Part shown: positions 9,849-22,214 of the stretch, in pieces
How the letters are laid out: the number at the start of each line of letters is the position of its first letter
How positions within the stretch are numbered: the stretch's first letter is position 1
From: Cycas panzhihuaensis
Lineage: Eukaryota; Cycadophyta
Length of the DNA stretch: 64,000 bases
Direction of reading: 5' to 3'
Assembly: GCA_023213395.1 (NCBI GenBank)
Contig: CM041465.1
Location: forward strand, 216,077,741 to 216,141,740
Position numbers and translations under genes: made by a program
The notes under the pieces: generated by a model
Told to the model about the DNA's origin: nothing
The model's database searches: none
Seen by the model: only the letters and a program-made list of their open reading frames with translations

Positions 9849-12822
9849 TGTTTCGTAGCTACTTGGAATGGGTTTTAATGAGTCAACTCAGGTAAGTATA
9901 GGTACATTTTTATCCTTTTCCTTTGTCACTTCTCAAGAAAGGTAAGTCGAAGCACCTATTTTCCACTGCATGTCTGATTGATTCATTTGAGTGATCATCT
10001 TGCATCTGCTGCTTGATCATATTGCTTGACATTATTCTAGCCTATGACAACTTAGGGATACTGATCCCAATGGTACTCCACAACCCTCATATGCATCTCC
10101 ATATTATTCCAAATACTGATTAGCCCGTGTGATCCATCCATGACCTCATTGTCACATCTTAGCTTTTAGTAGTTTGCCTAGGTGTGATTTATATATTTTT
10201 ACCCATTTGCCAACTTCTTTGGAACTCTATCTCTTTGCTGCTCCATCTGACATAGGTCATTTCTTCCTCATGACTATCCCCAGCCAACTGGACAGAGGGT
10301 CAGGCCCTCCTAGGCCTGGAGTACCTTCTTTTAGGGCTCCCAGCTCCTTCTTCCCTTTATGTTTCTTATGCTATCACCGCACTGTGATAGATATTATGGT
10401 ACCATGGTAAACTTCGTTGTACTATGAAGTTTATCATGGGGTGACTATTATAAACCATTTTTAAAACTTTGTTGTGGCAAATTTTGTATTTATTATGAAA
10501 TTGCCATGTGGCTAAGTCATATTCCCGATCTTAGCCGAATCCTAATCACTCAATTGAGCTAGGGTTAGGTTTAAAACCCAAAAAGGACATCATTTCTTTC
10601 CTCTTCTAGTTTCTCTCATCTCTTCTTGCTCTCTCATAGGTCATCTCTTGTAGAAATGACCTATAACACCTGAGCATACCTATATCCCAGCCTGAGATTA
10701 GTCCTCCATAGCTCAGATCTGTAGTAGTAGGCCTGAGATAAGGCCCCCTCAAGCAATACACACTCTAAGGCTCACCTCCAAGTACAAGCATCATACTCCA
10801 TCAAGTTTGTCTCTTCAAATTTCATAGCCTGCATAGGGTTTCACCTACAAAACTTATAGGGCTGTCGTCCTCTACCATTTTCTCAGGCAGATCTATTCCT
10901 AATTCACCTATAGCAGTATCATCCCATTCTTATTTTATTTTTCTCCTTTTAAGTTCCTTAAAAGTGATTGAAACACCCTGTGTACCCTCTTCTTTCCTTA
11001 GTTTTTCCATTGTGCAAAGGAGGCATACCGTCCATCTTTCCTTATTTGTCCTCCATACCTTCCTGCTCTTTCTTGGTTTCTCTAGGGAGGTAATGAGGGA
11101 GAGGTCCTAAAAGAGTGAGAGAAAGGAGCCAAGGTGGGTTCCACAACCTAGCAAGGCCTTCTCCTCAAGGGCAACCCCCTTCTCCCCTTCTCCTCTTCCT
11201 CCTTTGTGCTTCTCTTGGGCTACCAACGAGCTCTTGGAAGAGAGGCCACCACTGGTAGCAATATACATAGCCCATTGTTGTTCTTGCTCTAGCCTTGTGA
11301 ACCTTACATAGGTAGGGATTATAGTTCCAATCATACCCCACCTTGCCTTTAGGTGTTGGATTAACTTTGGGTTATAGAAGTTGCATATTGCAACTTTTGC
11401 AATATTTGTAGCCCGTTGTCCATACATTTAGCCCTTATTACTCAATCTTTACCTACTATTTATGTGCTTGGGCAGTGTGGAGGTGTGTGTTTTAGAGGGT
11501 TAGCCATTCTGAGGCTAACCATCTTCATGCATTTTCTTGTCTTACTAGCATAGAGAAAGTTGGAAATTGTCTCTTAACTAAATGTTTCACTTGATTAGCA
11601 TACTTTGCTTGTATTATTTTATGCAATTTGTATACATATATATCTCATACCTTAGCAGCCCCTTGGGAAAGGGAAATACTCTTTAATTACATGTTCTTGC
11701 TATGCCATGTGTGGAAGAGAAATAAGCACATCAACTCGGATACATCCCTCTCCTTTATTCCCTTGTCACTTTCTAATCTTTTTGCATAGCCATTTCCTTT
11801 TTCCTTTCTTGTCTTTTCTAGTTCAACTTGGGGAAGGTAAGGAAGCCCCAATATCACTGCCCTACATTGCTCGCGTTTAGGGAAAGGGAAGAGGAAAGCG
11901 AGTGCATCACGATGGAATATATTCATCTGCCTGCATGATCTTTTAGGTGCACCACTACTCTTTTCTCGTCATCCTATTTCTCTTGTTCAAAGTTTGTTTA
12001 CTTGCATTCATATAATATAAAAGGGAGAGGAGCAAAGAAATGAACTTGCATTCATCATTTGCATGTGTTTGCTTCATTTATTCATCTAGGAAAGTGAATT
12101 AATAGGAATCACATCCTATCGCTTCCTTACTTGATTGCATGTCCCTCTGTTTGGCCTTATACCCCTTGCATGCATGTTTGCAACTATTTGGCTAGCCTCT
12201 TTATTTCTTTTTCTTTCATTAGAAAATGAAAGGAGAGTGAGGTGTTTATATTAGAGAGTAAACGAGAGCTTATTCATTAGTTTATGGTTTTCTCCCTATT
12301 TGCAATAAGCATAACAACATATTTATCACTTCCCTACTATATATAGGAGACCAAACCCTTCACACTCAAAATGGTCGAAATTCCTTTTCGCCATTGCTTC
12401 ACATCCCCAAGCTTACCTTGGGTCTATTAGCCTAGGGAAGACCTTACCTCTAGGTCATTCCCCCCTCATCTTGTTATACATATAGTAGCTAGGTAGTCTT
12501 AGCACCCTTCCTTTTGGGTTGGTTCCACTCGTGGGGTGGTTATCTAACCTCCCTTCCACAAGCGTGTGCCTCCCACACTATTTGTTTAAATACACCTCAT
12601 TCATACCCTTTTCCTTCTGCAAAGAGCCATTCCTTAGTTTGACTTTACCTCTCTCCTTCGGACATCCAAGGGCAGGAGGACCTACTCCTTAAGGTTACTC
12701 AAGAAACTGGGGATATCCCTCATTCCTTCTTCCCTCAGAACCAAAGTTGAGTTACCTAAAAGAGAGTTGTGCACCATTCGTGGGTCTCAAACCTGCATTC
12801 TAATATGTAGATGCTCTGTACA
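9849..12822 (+). repeat. 3' LTR of Tat-like element 1 (2974 bp)
   Basis: It starts TGTTTCGTAGC after the polypurine tract and ends CTCTGTACA. The same family is seen at 43692 (left LTR of element 2) and 55447 (right LTR): the starts align (TGTTTCCTAGCC), the middle shares GGGAAGGTAAGGAAGCC (near 11832), and the end shares a GTGGGTC-CAAACCT-C-TTCTAAT block (12780-12803 versus 58910-58930). It is more diverged from those two than they are from each other. Short open frames inside it have no recognisable homology. Confidence 0.75.
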
Positions 12823-13453
12823 CATGATCTCTCTCACTTGTCGGATTGACCTTAGATCTTAAATCTCTTCATTAATTAATCTGATCCTAACTAAGTGTGG
12901 TTACCATCCCATAGCTATGATTCTAGTGAGTATATCATCTAATTTAATAAAATGATATATGGCTCACAATCATAGTGAATTCCAACATGAACATTCACAA
13001 TTACCTCTATAATGAGTGAAGAAAACCTTCATTCTTTATTTAGCATGATGTATGTAGCCATCTATACATATCAATACTCAATTCACAAATATAAGGTGAT
13101 CAAACCTTCATCGAGGACTTAAAGTAGCACACTTTTGTTCACCAAATTATGGGTATAAATATAGTCACCTTCATGTTTAAAATAGGAGCTAACATGCATA
13201 ATAAAAGAATCCACAAAAGAATTATTACAAATGGAATTCTTACCATAATAAATCTAAGATCCAAATTTGAACTTGAATGCTTATAAGAAGTTATTCAAAT
13301 TTGCCCCAAAATGATCACAATCTTTAACTGGCATAAACATGCTAATAGGTCCTTAAACTAGCACTAGCTCTACATGTAAAAAATTGGCTCAATAACCTCA
13401 TGAGATTCATACTATCTATAAGATCTACCTCTTACTTTGAATCAAAACATCAA

Positions 13454-13465
13454 GCTCTAATACCA
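13454..13465 (-). promoter_or_regulatory. Primer binding site relic (tRNA-iMet type)
   Basis: Read on the minus strand it is TGGTATTAGAGC, one change from TGGTATCAGAGC, the common plant PBS complementary to initiator tRNA-Met. A TGTTAGAAG that could open an LTR follows at 13468 in + coordinates after a two-base spacer. No partner LTR was found, so the element is only a relic. Confidence 0.5.
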
Positions 13466-13609
13466 ATTGTTAGAAGATAAGTTAAGCTTTGAAACTAATT
13501 ATTAGGAAAAAAAACTTTAATGAGACATTATATAAAGAAGTGAGTATATGCACACATCTTAATGGTGCTTACAATTTAATAATGATGCATAAGAAAGAGT
13601 GCAAGGACA

Positions 13610-13815
13610 TAATACCACTTGATAAGTCTTTGTAAAGAAGTAGTTAATTATTATTTCTAATAATATCATCCACCATCTAAATTTAATACTTGTTTTTTAT
13701 TGTTATCTTATTGAGTACATGTTAGTCAACACACATTATGAATGATCCATCCTTCTTTCTAATAATGACTATTGCTGTAGTGTAAAAGTATTTTGTTGGC
13801 AATAATTACTTTATT
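13610..13815 (-). pseudogene. Ty3/gypsy RT fragment
   Basis: The minus strand reads AIVIIRKKDGSFIMCVD, a stop, then [12 protein letters not shown]. This is the RKKDGSFR-CVDYR-LNK-TIKN-Y core of chromovirus-type gypsy RT. Flanking sequence is too eroded to follow the frame. It is separate from the Tat-like element, which is on the other strand and has a different RT sequence. Confidence 0.6.
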
Positions 13816-14670
13816 ATCTAAAAGTCAATATGGTTTAACTATCGTTAGTCCTCTACTAGGTTCTATTTGAATTATGTGTTACATACTCCTAATGGTAAGG
13901 AGTGTGATTAATAGGTCTAAAAAAACTTCTTAATTTTTTTATTCTAGCAATTGGTCAATATATTTTTGTTGGTGAGGTAGTATTTTCTCTTCAATATCTT
14001 GTTCTCAAATTGTGAAGATTCTTATCATAAGTCTAATATATCCCCTACAAAGTAACTTAATCACCTTCTTTAATTGATATGATGGTTAATTACAATGTGT
14101 TGATTCCTAGTAACTATTATAACTACTCATGTATATAGAATTAAATATAGTTATCTAAGTAGTTAAGGGCAATGGTGGTTAATATTTTTATCCACAAGAC
14201 TCCTAATATAATACCAAATCTAATAATGATAGATGTGTAGAAGTTTTTATAGAATGATATATTAATAAATTAGAGTAATTGGTCTTTTATCTCACTATCA
14301 CATGAGTTTGAACTATGATATTTTCTATATACAAGAGAAGTCTCTTTATAACATCCATATTGATAAAATTATATGTTCTTATAAGATCTATTAGCACCAA
14401 TAATCTATGCTTCCTAGTATATCTATACACCTTTATTATATTTGGTCATTATATATTTGATATTATTGACATAGATATTTTTTTATGTCCATCATTTAGT
14501 ATTAGATTATTTAGTATTTCTTCTAACTAATAGTCATTGAGATCTCTACTAGTGCATCCTCTTGATTATCTTCCATTGTTATAATATATACTTTTTATTA
14601 ATTTGGGGTATATAAGTCTTTATAGAAAATATATCAAGGTTGTTCACTAATTTTATTAGTAAATAATAAT

Positions 14671-15030
14671 TGTTGGAGAGAGGATACATATGAGAAATTA
14701 TACACAAATTATTCATGTAATTATGTAAAGATCTAAACAGGTGGAAAACCCCTACAGGGGAAGAAAAACCACCTCAAAATAAGTATTTTATAAATATCAA
14801 AATGCATAGTACATAAGTTATCCAGATCTCATCCCTATCTCTCTATTAGTTAGCCCTACACAAAATATGTAAAGCACCTTATATAAGTTTAACGAAGGTG
14901 ATAATACAAAGTTTGTTGTATTGAACAACATTCCATATACCAAACTTTTAATACATAATTAATTAAATACATAAATATATTTTCCAAGATAACATTATGC
15001 ATACATTAATATATAATATTAATTCTAACA
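14671..15030 (-). repeat. copia-1 3' LTR (360 bp)
   Basis: It starts TGTTGGAGAGAGG and ends TTAATTCTAACA on the + strand. It aligns along its whole length with 21073-21431. In element orientation it is the 3' LTR, because it adjoins the polypurine tract at 15031-15040. Confidence 0.9.
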
Positions 15031-15040
15031 TCCCCCTTTA
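15031..15040 (-). promoter_or_regulatory. copia-1 polypurine tract
   Basis: The minus strand reads TAAAGGGGGA directly before the 3' LTR. Confidence 0.75.
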
Positions 15041-15059
15041 ATATTATCTTTAATATAAG

Positions 15060-16850
15060 AGAATGAGAAGAAGAATAATAAAGACTTTAGTATGTCAATC
15101 CCCCTTTGATGAAGACTTTATCAACCTTCAATAACTCTTGTAATTTAACATACTTGACTTTAGTTAGAGGATTCGTTAATATTTCTACAATCTACAAATC
15201 TGTGGGATAATAATAAAGATTAATAGTATTATCATTCACAAGATTATGAATAAAGTGTTAATATAATTTAATATATTTAGTTCTAGAATGAACTACATGA
15301 TTAGTTGTAATAGAAATAATACCTTGATTACTTTTATTTAAGTGGAAGAAGCAAAAAATAAACTAAGTTGATTTAATAATGACTTAATCCATAAAGATTC
15401 TTGGTTAGCTTCTACTAATGTATGATACTCAGCTTCAGTTATAAATAATGCAAGAGATTACATCTTTTTACTTAACCATATAATGGGTGAAGAATCAAGA
15501 AAGAAAATATATCCAACTATTGACTTGTAATTATTGGAATCACTTACCTAATCTGAATTTGTATAACCTATTAACTTAATATTAGAATTATAATAATGAT
15601 TAGTTAAACCATAGTGATCTGTACCTTAAAGATATTATAAGATATAATTTTCTACTTTTTAGTGTGATTTATGTGGTTTTTGCAGATACCTAAAATATAG
15701 AGCAATATCATAGGATATATCCAAATGAGTATGGGTTAGATTTATACGGATTTCAATTATTTGATGATATAAAGTAGGATCTCAAGGAGGTGTTTGATAA
15801 TCATTTGATAATTTGACATTTGATTGTAAAAGAGTGAGAGTTGGTTTAGAAGTCTCAATGTTGAATATTCTAATTAAGTAAAATATATATTTAGGTTGAG
15901 ATATAGAAATTGAAGAGTTAGATTGATAGATTTGTAAACCCAAAAAGTCATGAAGAAGGTCTAAGTCTATCATTTTAAATTTATCCAAAAAGATAAATTT
16001 CAATTAAAAAATATCAGAAAGTAATGACCTAGTGATGATAATATCATCAACGTATAAAATTAGAATAGTAATATTTTTATTTTCTCATTTGAAGTAAAGA
16101 TTATGATCACTTATATATTTAGTATAGTCAATTTGAATAAGATAATCATCTATCTTAATATACCAAGCTTGAGAGGCTTGTTTAAGTTCATATAAAGATT
16201 TTTTAAATTTATAAACAAGGTTAGGATTAGTTGTGAAACTAAGGGATTGGGATATGTAAATTTATTTATTAAGATCACCATTGAGAAAAACACTTTTTAT
16301 ATCCATCTAATATGTTTGCCAACTAAATTTAGTTACTAGAATAATAATAGTCTTAATAGTGTATATTTTTATAACTGGGGTAAATGTTTTAATATAATCA
16401 ATATCATTTACTTGTGAGAAACCTTTTGCAACCAAACATGCTTTGTGTTTTTTAATAACTCCTTTAGAATTATATTTTATACGATAAACCTATTTATAGT
16501 CTACCAAAATTTTCCTTAAAGAAGAGGTATTAAGTCCTAAGTAGAGTTTTTCATAAGAGTCTCATATTCAATTTGTATATATTACCACAGTAGATTGTTA
16601 TGAGCTTCCTAAAAAAAATTAAAATCATTATTAGATATTACTTTACCCATTAAGGCAAAGTTGGCTTAAAGTTTTTAGGATCTGGTTTTTCTAGTATTTG
16701 AAAGATAACTAATATTTACACCTATAATAGAAAGGGTTTTTTAAACCCACTTATGTTGTTTACTTCTAGAAGGTTGATTGGAATAAGATGGTAGATTAGA
16801 TTCATCTATTTTAATTAAAGCCTAATTTTAAACTTATGTTGCCAAGCTTT
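15060..16850 (-). pseudogene. copia-1 reverse transcriptase and RNase H (decayed)
   Basis: RT is recognised by LYVDDIIITRS near 16030-16060, an intact YVDD catalytic motif, and by MIDLDLLHDFLGLQIYQS at about 15900-15970 (the usual MKDLG-L-FLG--). RNase H is seen near 15370-15480 as ALFITEAEYHTLVEANQESL, matching the copia ALSTTEAEY block. Stops and frame changes occur between them. Confidence 0.8.
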
Positions 16851-18230
16851 CAATGACTTCATTTTTAACATATTTTTCTAAAGAACTAGTTAGAACAATA
16901 TTAGTTAAAATATTTTCAACAGGAAGATCAATTTAATTAGAATTAGAGTTTGATAAAGATCCTTCTTCATCAAATTTAATATCATGTCTAATCGAAATAG
17001 TATGTGTGATAAGATCTAACAATAGATAAGATTTATTATCATTGCTGTAGCCAATGAAGATAAACCTTAAACTTTTTAGATCAAGTTTTTTACGTTTGTC
17101 TTTAGAAATATATACCCAAGTAATTCTTTCAAAGACTCTTAGGTGTTTTATTGAGGGTTTATGACCATATTAAATTTGTTTTAGCATAAGATTATTTAAA
17201 ACTTTGGTTGGTAATCTATTTAATAGATAATTAGAGCAAGCTATAACTTTAGCCCATAATTTTAGGTTTGGACTTTTTGTATGTAACATACATCTAGTCA
17301 TTTCTACTAATGTATGATTTTTATATTCAACAACACTATTTTATTAGGGAGTATAAGCAATCGAATGTTAAAATCTAATTATATTCTTTTTACAAAAAGA
17401 AGTATATTCACTACTTAAATAGTCTTTAGTATTATCTAATTTGAAAATTTTAATTTTAATATTAGATTAGTTTTCAACTAAAATTTTAAATTTAATAAAA
17501 ATATTAAAAACTTCACTTCAACTCTTCAACATATAAACCTAATATTTTTTAGAGAAATCATTAATAAAAGTTATAAAATATCTACTGAAAAAATATGAGG
17601 GTACTTAAAAAGGGTCATAAATATTTAAATAAATAAGTTTAATTATAGGTTTTGCTCGAAATATAGTCTAATGAGTGAAGGGTTCTATGTGTTATTTGCC
17701 TAAAATATAGGCTTCACAAATACCACAGATAATATATAAGATGGAAAGACCATAAACCATGTCATATTGATTTAAGAAATACACTTTGCCATAGCTTATA
17801 TAGCCAAAACATGAATGCCATAACCTACTGGTGGGGTCATATTGAGTTATAAATGAAGTGAATGATTTAAATTTTAAATGAGTTAAAATTTTAAACTATA
17901 CAAACTTGATTGGTACGTCTAGAGGTAATAAGTTTAAACTTATTGAAAGGTTGGGTAATAATCTAGAAACATAAAAAATATCATTAATGGAACTATTTTT
18001 TAAGGTTACATCACTTGGTCCTTCAACTCTTAGTTGGGACCCATTACCAAAAGAGATTTCCTCTTTGAACTTAGTATTTAGTTGATAAGTGAATAGATAC
18101 TCCTAATATCCCATCATGTGATGGGAAGCACTAGAATCTAAAATCTAGGAAGGTAGTAGTATTGTACGTGCTAAAAAGGTAGAAGTATTAGTAGTTGAAG
18201 AATCATGGGATATCGATTGAATTCTTTTTG
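16851..18230 (-). pseudogene. copia-1 protease and integrase (decayed)
   Basis: The protease has ILDSSASHHMMGY near 18110-18150 (usual WILDSGASHHMTG). The pre-integrase zinc region reads RLWHSCFGYISYGKV with a later Cys-X2-Cys relic (CGICEAY). The integrase core and tail are clear near 17200-17370: IAYTP, two stops, then NSVVEYKNHTLVEMTRCML. Next comes the conserved AKVIACSNYLLNRLPTK block. The two stops in YTP**N stand at expected Gln codons. Confidence 0.8.
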
Positions 18231-19220
18231 AAGCTTTGCAAACTTCAAATACTAATATATTTATACAAACACCTATTGTGTGTCCTTGTTTATAGTAATA
18301 GACACAATTAATATTTTAATTATAGTATGGTTTAGAAGTATTCTTTGTTTGAAATGACTACCTAGGTATTGAATGTGAGTTTTAGTTTTTAAATGTTCTC
18401 AAATATTTAGAATTTTGATTATAATTATTATTTGAAGAATGGCCTCTTTAAGGTTTTTGAGGTTTGAGATGATTATTATAATTAATTTGTTGATTGTTTT
18501 GATTTCTAGATTTATTTTGTGGATGGGTTTCAGAGAAAAGAGCTTGAGAAGGATCTTGGATTTCTTATGTTTGAACTAACATAGAGTAATATTCAATCAA
18601 TTAGTTTGTAAGCTGATCAAATGAAATTAGGGAGGTGCCCACACTATTGTCTAGTAGTTTTATATTAGTTGAAAGACTTTAGAAGTTTATTGATAGTAAG
18701 ACGAATGAGTGTGTTATCAGTTTTTGCATAGGATATAGTTACAGTTTTATTGCCTTGCTTAATTGATTTAGTGTAGTTTACTAGATCTATATTTATAAGT
18801 AGAAGATTTGATAAAAACACCTCAAACTTTAGAAAAATAGTCATATTTCAAGTCATACATTTTTTGCTTAAACCTGACAATTTGAGTGGTGTCTATCTTA
18901 TCATACTTTTCTTTTAACTTAGCCCAAATAATGGCAAGTTCATCTAAATTAGTGAATTACCTATGGATATTTGGTGAGAGAGAAGTTAAGATAGTGTGTA
19001 GAGCTTTATCATAGTTTATTAGATAGACCACACAGGCATCTAATATTGTATATATATATTTCACAATCTCCCTTAACATGTGCTATCATAGTTTTTGTTA
19101 TTTAAGTTGGTCAGATACCTTCACTTTCTAGTCGACATAATTTGAGTTATTTAGAGTTGGAGATTAGGCAGAGGGGTAGTCCCAGGTATAATTAGTATTT
19201 TGGAAAAAAATAACTTGAGA
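18231..19220 (-). pseudogene. copia-1 gag with zinc knuckle (decayed)
   Basis: A CCHC knuckle relic, NCVYYYKQGHTIGVC, lies near 18265-18305; its second Cys is Tyr. Upstream sequence is compatible with the copia gag region but is heavily broken, and I cannot fix a start codon. Gag packages the element RNA. Confidence 0.55.
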
Positions 19221-21061
19221 TAAATAGAGATCCTCTTTAATAAAAAATAAAAATATAAGGTATAAGATGAAAATAATATTTTAATTAAAATAATTATTAT
19301 ATTAATCCACAAACATGAAATATGAATATAATCACAATAGTTTCATTTTTAAATTGAAGTATAATAGGATTAAAATAAAGAAATAAAGATACAATAATAT
19401 TTTTATAAACAAATTATATAATTTATAAAAGAAATAAGGATGTCCTTTTTAATCACTTTTACTAATTAAAATATATACATAAATATTAAATTAAATTTAT
19501 AATAAAATTACATAAATTATAAACTTATTTATAAACAAATAACAAAATAATAACTATATTAAAGGTTAATAAATTAAATAAATTTATTAAAAATAGAAGG
19601 GATGTAATAATATTATTAATTTATAAATTTAATAAATGATCAATAAAGTATCAAATTAAATAAAAAAACTTAAGGACATATAAATAAATTTCATAAATAG
19701 AGTTATGTATATGCACTTACCTTAGTTGTGAGCTACTTTTTTAACTTTGGACATAGTTTTACCTCTCAAAACAACTTAAAAATGCTCAAATGAGTAATCA
19801 AATTAAAGGTCTCTGAATTAGAAATCCAATGTAACTTTTAGTTATGAATTTAGACTCTAAAAGATAATGTTATAAGGAAAAATATATGGGTAACCCTTTT
19901 TCCAAAATAAGTGGGGCTAAAAGATAAGAGTTTAAGCACCTTTTACATCAAGAGACATGGTCATATGGAGGCTTAATATGACCAGGGGTTGAGGAGAGGG
20001 GGAGCTATAGACTTGAAATTGATATAAGCTAGATTTAAATCTTATTGCAATTATAAAAGGATTAAAACAAATTAGAAAAATATGTGATGTTTGCCCTAAC
20101 ATAAAAAGAAACAAATATATGAAATATTTAATACTATAAACTTAAGGTTTGATCAAATTTATCACTAAAAAAATATTTATATAGGATCTTTAATTTTTTG
20201 TGTCTTAATGCAATGGATTTTTTTGATTTCTTTAAACTTTGTGTCTTCACCTATGTGGGAATTACATCTTTAATTGAGTGAGTTTATATATGGTACCTTT
20301 TGTGTGTACTTGATTTACAACTTCTAATTTTGTATGGCTTCATAAATTAGGGAGATTCTTCTTTCGTCGATGGTGTAATGTTCTATCTTCCTATAGTAAT
20401 AGTGAGAGCTACATTGATTTCGTAGAGAATGTCTTTGGCTTCTTGCTAATTTTGCATTCTACAAGTGGTTGGTTGAGGATTTAGGCCATAATGTGAGAGC
20501 TACATCTACTGGTGACATGTTTTGAACTCAGCTCCAACTATATTACTTTGATCTAGAATTGTAACATGATTTGTAGTCTATCTTTGCCATTTAATATCAT
20601 CAAAGGAAGAAATTGATAGTAATCCACTTGTGCATATATGGTATTTAGATGAAAGTTGTGCGTTCACTTCCGCATCAATTCTTGTTATGATTTTATCAAA
20701 TCTCAAACTTGTAGTAAGGACTAACTTGAAAAATGAGGTCGTGGACTATTGTATTAAAATACTTGTTTATTTAACTTATCTTCAGAGGAGAGTAGGTATG
20801 CAAGTGGCTATGAACAAACTTCTACTCATCCATTCTTCCTCATCTCTTTCTTTATCTTTTATTTCTTTCTTATTGATTGAATTTACATAAATAATCTCTT
20901 ATGGTAATGAATTAATAAATTTTAACGAGTAATTGAACAAATGGAGAAAATGATTAGTTGATATATATTCAGAATGAATTTAAACTAAGTTCTATTTTTT
21001 GAATATTTATTGAATGTAGATCAATATTCTTGTAAACAGACTCAAATAGAGAGCTAACCTA
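19221..21061. other. Long AT-rich leader of copia-1
   Basis: No coding homology. It is unusually long for a copia leader, and 19700-20110 shares words with 62240-62490 and 39770-39960, suggesting an extra unclassified repeat inside it. Confidence 0.4.
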
Positions 21062-21072
21062 CTATGAGACCA
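21062..21072 (-). promoter_or_regulatory. copia-1 primer binding site
   Basis: The minus strand reads TGGTCTCATAG directly inside the 5' LTR, two changes from the TGGTATCAGAG consensus complementary to initiator tRNA-Met. Confidence 0.55.
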
Positions 21073-21431
21073 TGTTCGAGAGAGGAGTACATATGAGTAA
21101 TTATACACAAATCATTCATATAATTGTGCACAGATCCAGATAGGCGGAAAACCCCTATGGAGGAAGAAAAACCACATCAAAATAAGTATTTTATAAATAT
21201 CAAAATGTATAAGACATAAGATATAAAAATTTCATCCTTCTCTCTATTGGTTAGCCTTGAAGAAAATATGTGAAGTGCCTCATATAATTTTAATGAGGGT
21301 GATAATACAAAGTTTGTTATATTATGCAATAATCCATATACCAAACCTTTAATAAATAATTAATTAAATACGTAAATATATTTTCCAAGATAACATTATA
21401 TATATATTAATATATAATATTAATTCTAATA
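21073..21431 (-). repeat. copia-1 5' LTR
   Basis: It starts TGTTCGAGAGAGG and ends TTAATTCTAATA, and aligns end to end with 14671-15030. In element orientation it is the 5' LTR and would carry the promoter. Confidence 0.9.
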
Positions 21432-21881
21432 ATAACAAAAATACTCTAGTAATACCAAATATTAAAAGATGAAAATAAGAAAAAATAATACTAATAGCAA
21501 CAGAAAAACATATTGAAAATAAGAATTACTAATATGATAGTAAATATAGAAATATATAAGGAAATGAAATAATAACATAAATGATAACTTCATATTAAAA
21601 ATGAAATACTATCTAATAATAAAAATTATATTTATTATAAAGCTTCCACAAGATAATAATAAATCTTGTATATAATCTTACCCCTCTTTAAAGTAAAGCA
21701 ACCTCCTAAAATAATGCCTTCTCTAAAAGGAACAAAGTAAATAGCTAAATGCCAAAAACTTAATCTTCCAAATAGTTTAACCACTTCTTATATATGGCTA
21801 TATATATAATTATTTCAAAATTCTTATTTTATTATAGGTAGGATTATCCTTAAGGATAATTAATAAATTTAATGGAAGCTA
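21432..21881. other. AT-rich spacer
   Basis: I see no gene or recognisable repeat between copia-1 and copia-3. The base composition is strongly AT. Confidence 0.5.
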
Positions 21882-22203
21882 TGTAGTTTACAGAGGATAG
21901 AGCAGATTAGAAAGCATTACATGTTAATACATTACCAAAGTATTATAACCAATCTCCAAATATTTGAGGGTGGTGTTAAAAAAACACCAGGGTAGTACAC
22001 CCAATATATTTATAGATTTTGGGGAGGTAGGAGTCTGCCTCAACTCAACTATTAATCAAATATTAAAAAAATAATAAATCAAAGTATAATCTTACCTTAC
22101 TAGCTCGAGGAAAACTTGTGATAGCTTGGAGAGAGCTAGTGGTGGCCTATTGGTTTCTAATACCTTTACACATAAGTTAAGTATAATGGATATTATTTTA
22201 ACA
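21882..22203 (-). repeat. copia-3 3' LTR (322 bp)
   Basis: On the + strand it starts TGTAGTTTACAGAGG and ends TATTTTAACA. The first 113 bp match 41325-41435 (shared GATTAGAAAGCATTACAT). A purine run (TATAGGAAGAA on the minus strand) adjoins it at 22204-22214. Confidence 0.7.
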
Positions 22204-22214
22204 TTCTTCCTATA
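22204..22214 (-). promoter_or_regulatory. copia-3 polypurine tract
   Basis: The minus strand reads TATAGGAAGAA immediately before TGTTAAAATA, the start of the 3' LTR in element orientation. Confidence 0.5.

Larger units (their letters stand above)
1..12822 (+). mobile_element. Tat-like Ty3/gypsy retrotransposon, 5' end outside window
   Basis: The order on the + strand is gag zinc finger, protease, RT, RNase H and integrase, with no chromodomain. Then come a long 3' region with an antisense gene, a second RNase H frame, a polypurine tract and a 2974 bp LTR. The CX2HX4HX4C gag finger, the long 3' region and the extra RNase H fit the Tat/Ogre branch of Ty3/gypsy (family knowledge; the lineage is inferred). 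All sense frames carry stops and at least one frameshift, so the copy is dead. The 5' LTR, primer binding site and most of gag lie left of the window. A second, deleted member of the family lies at 43692-58945. Confidence 0.85.
12823..14670. other. AT-rich stretch with retroelement relics
   Basis: No intact gene. Two relics are recognisable and listed separately: a primer binding site at 13454 and a gypsy RT fragment near 13610-13815, both on the minus strand. The remainder is AT-rich sequence I cannot assign. Confidence 0.5.
14671..21431 (-). mobile_element. Ty1/copia retrotransposon copia-1 (complete structure, dead)
   Basis: It is bounded by LTRs 14671-15030 and 21073-21431, with near-matching 5 bp target duplications (ATAAT left, ATAAC right). 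The minus-strand order is gag, protease, integrase, RT, RNase H, the copia order. All frames have many stops. The leader between the gag start region (about 19220) and the right LTR is about 1.85 kb and very AT-rich, so it may hold a further unrecognised insertion (see the repeat at 19700-20110). Confidence 0.9.

Noticed and set aside
10174-10410. 78-codon frame inside LTR 1
   Set aside because: It has no similarity to any protein I know and lies in an LTR; it is not conserved in the other two LTR copies as far as I can read.
13468-13610. A full LTR following the 13454 primer binding site
   Set aside because: Only the TG start is plausible. No end or second copy could be found, and gypsy RT sequence follows within 150 bp.
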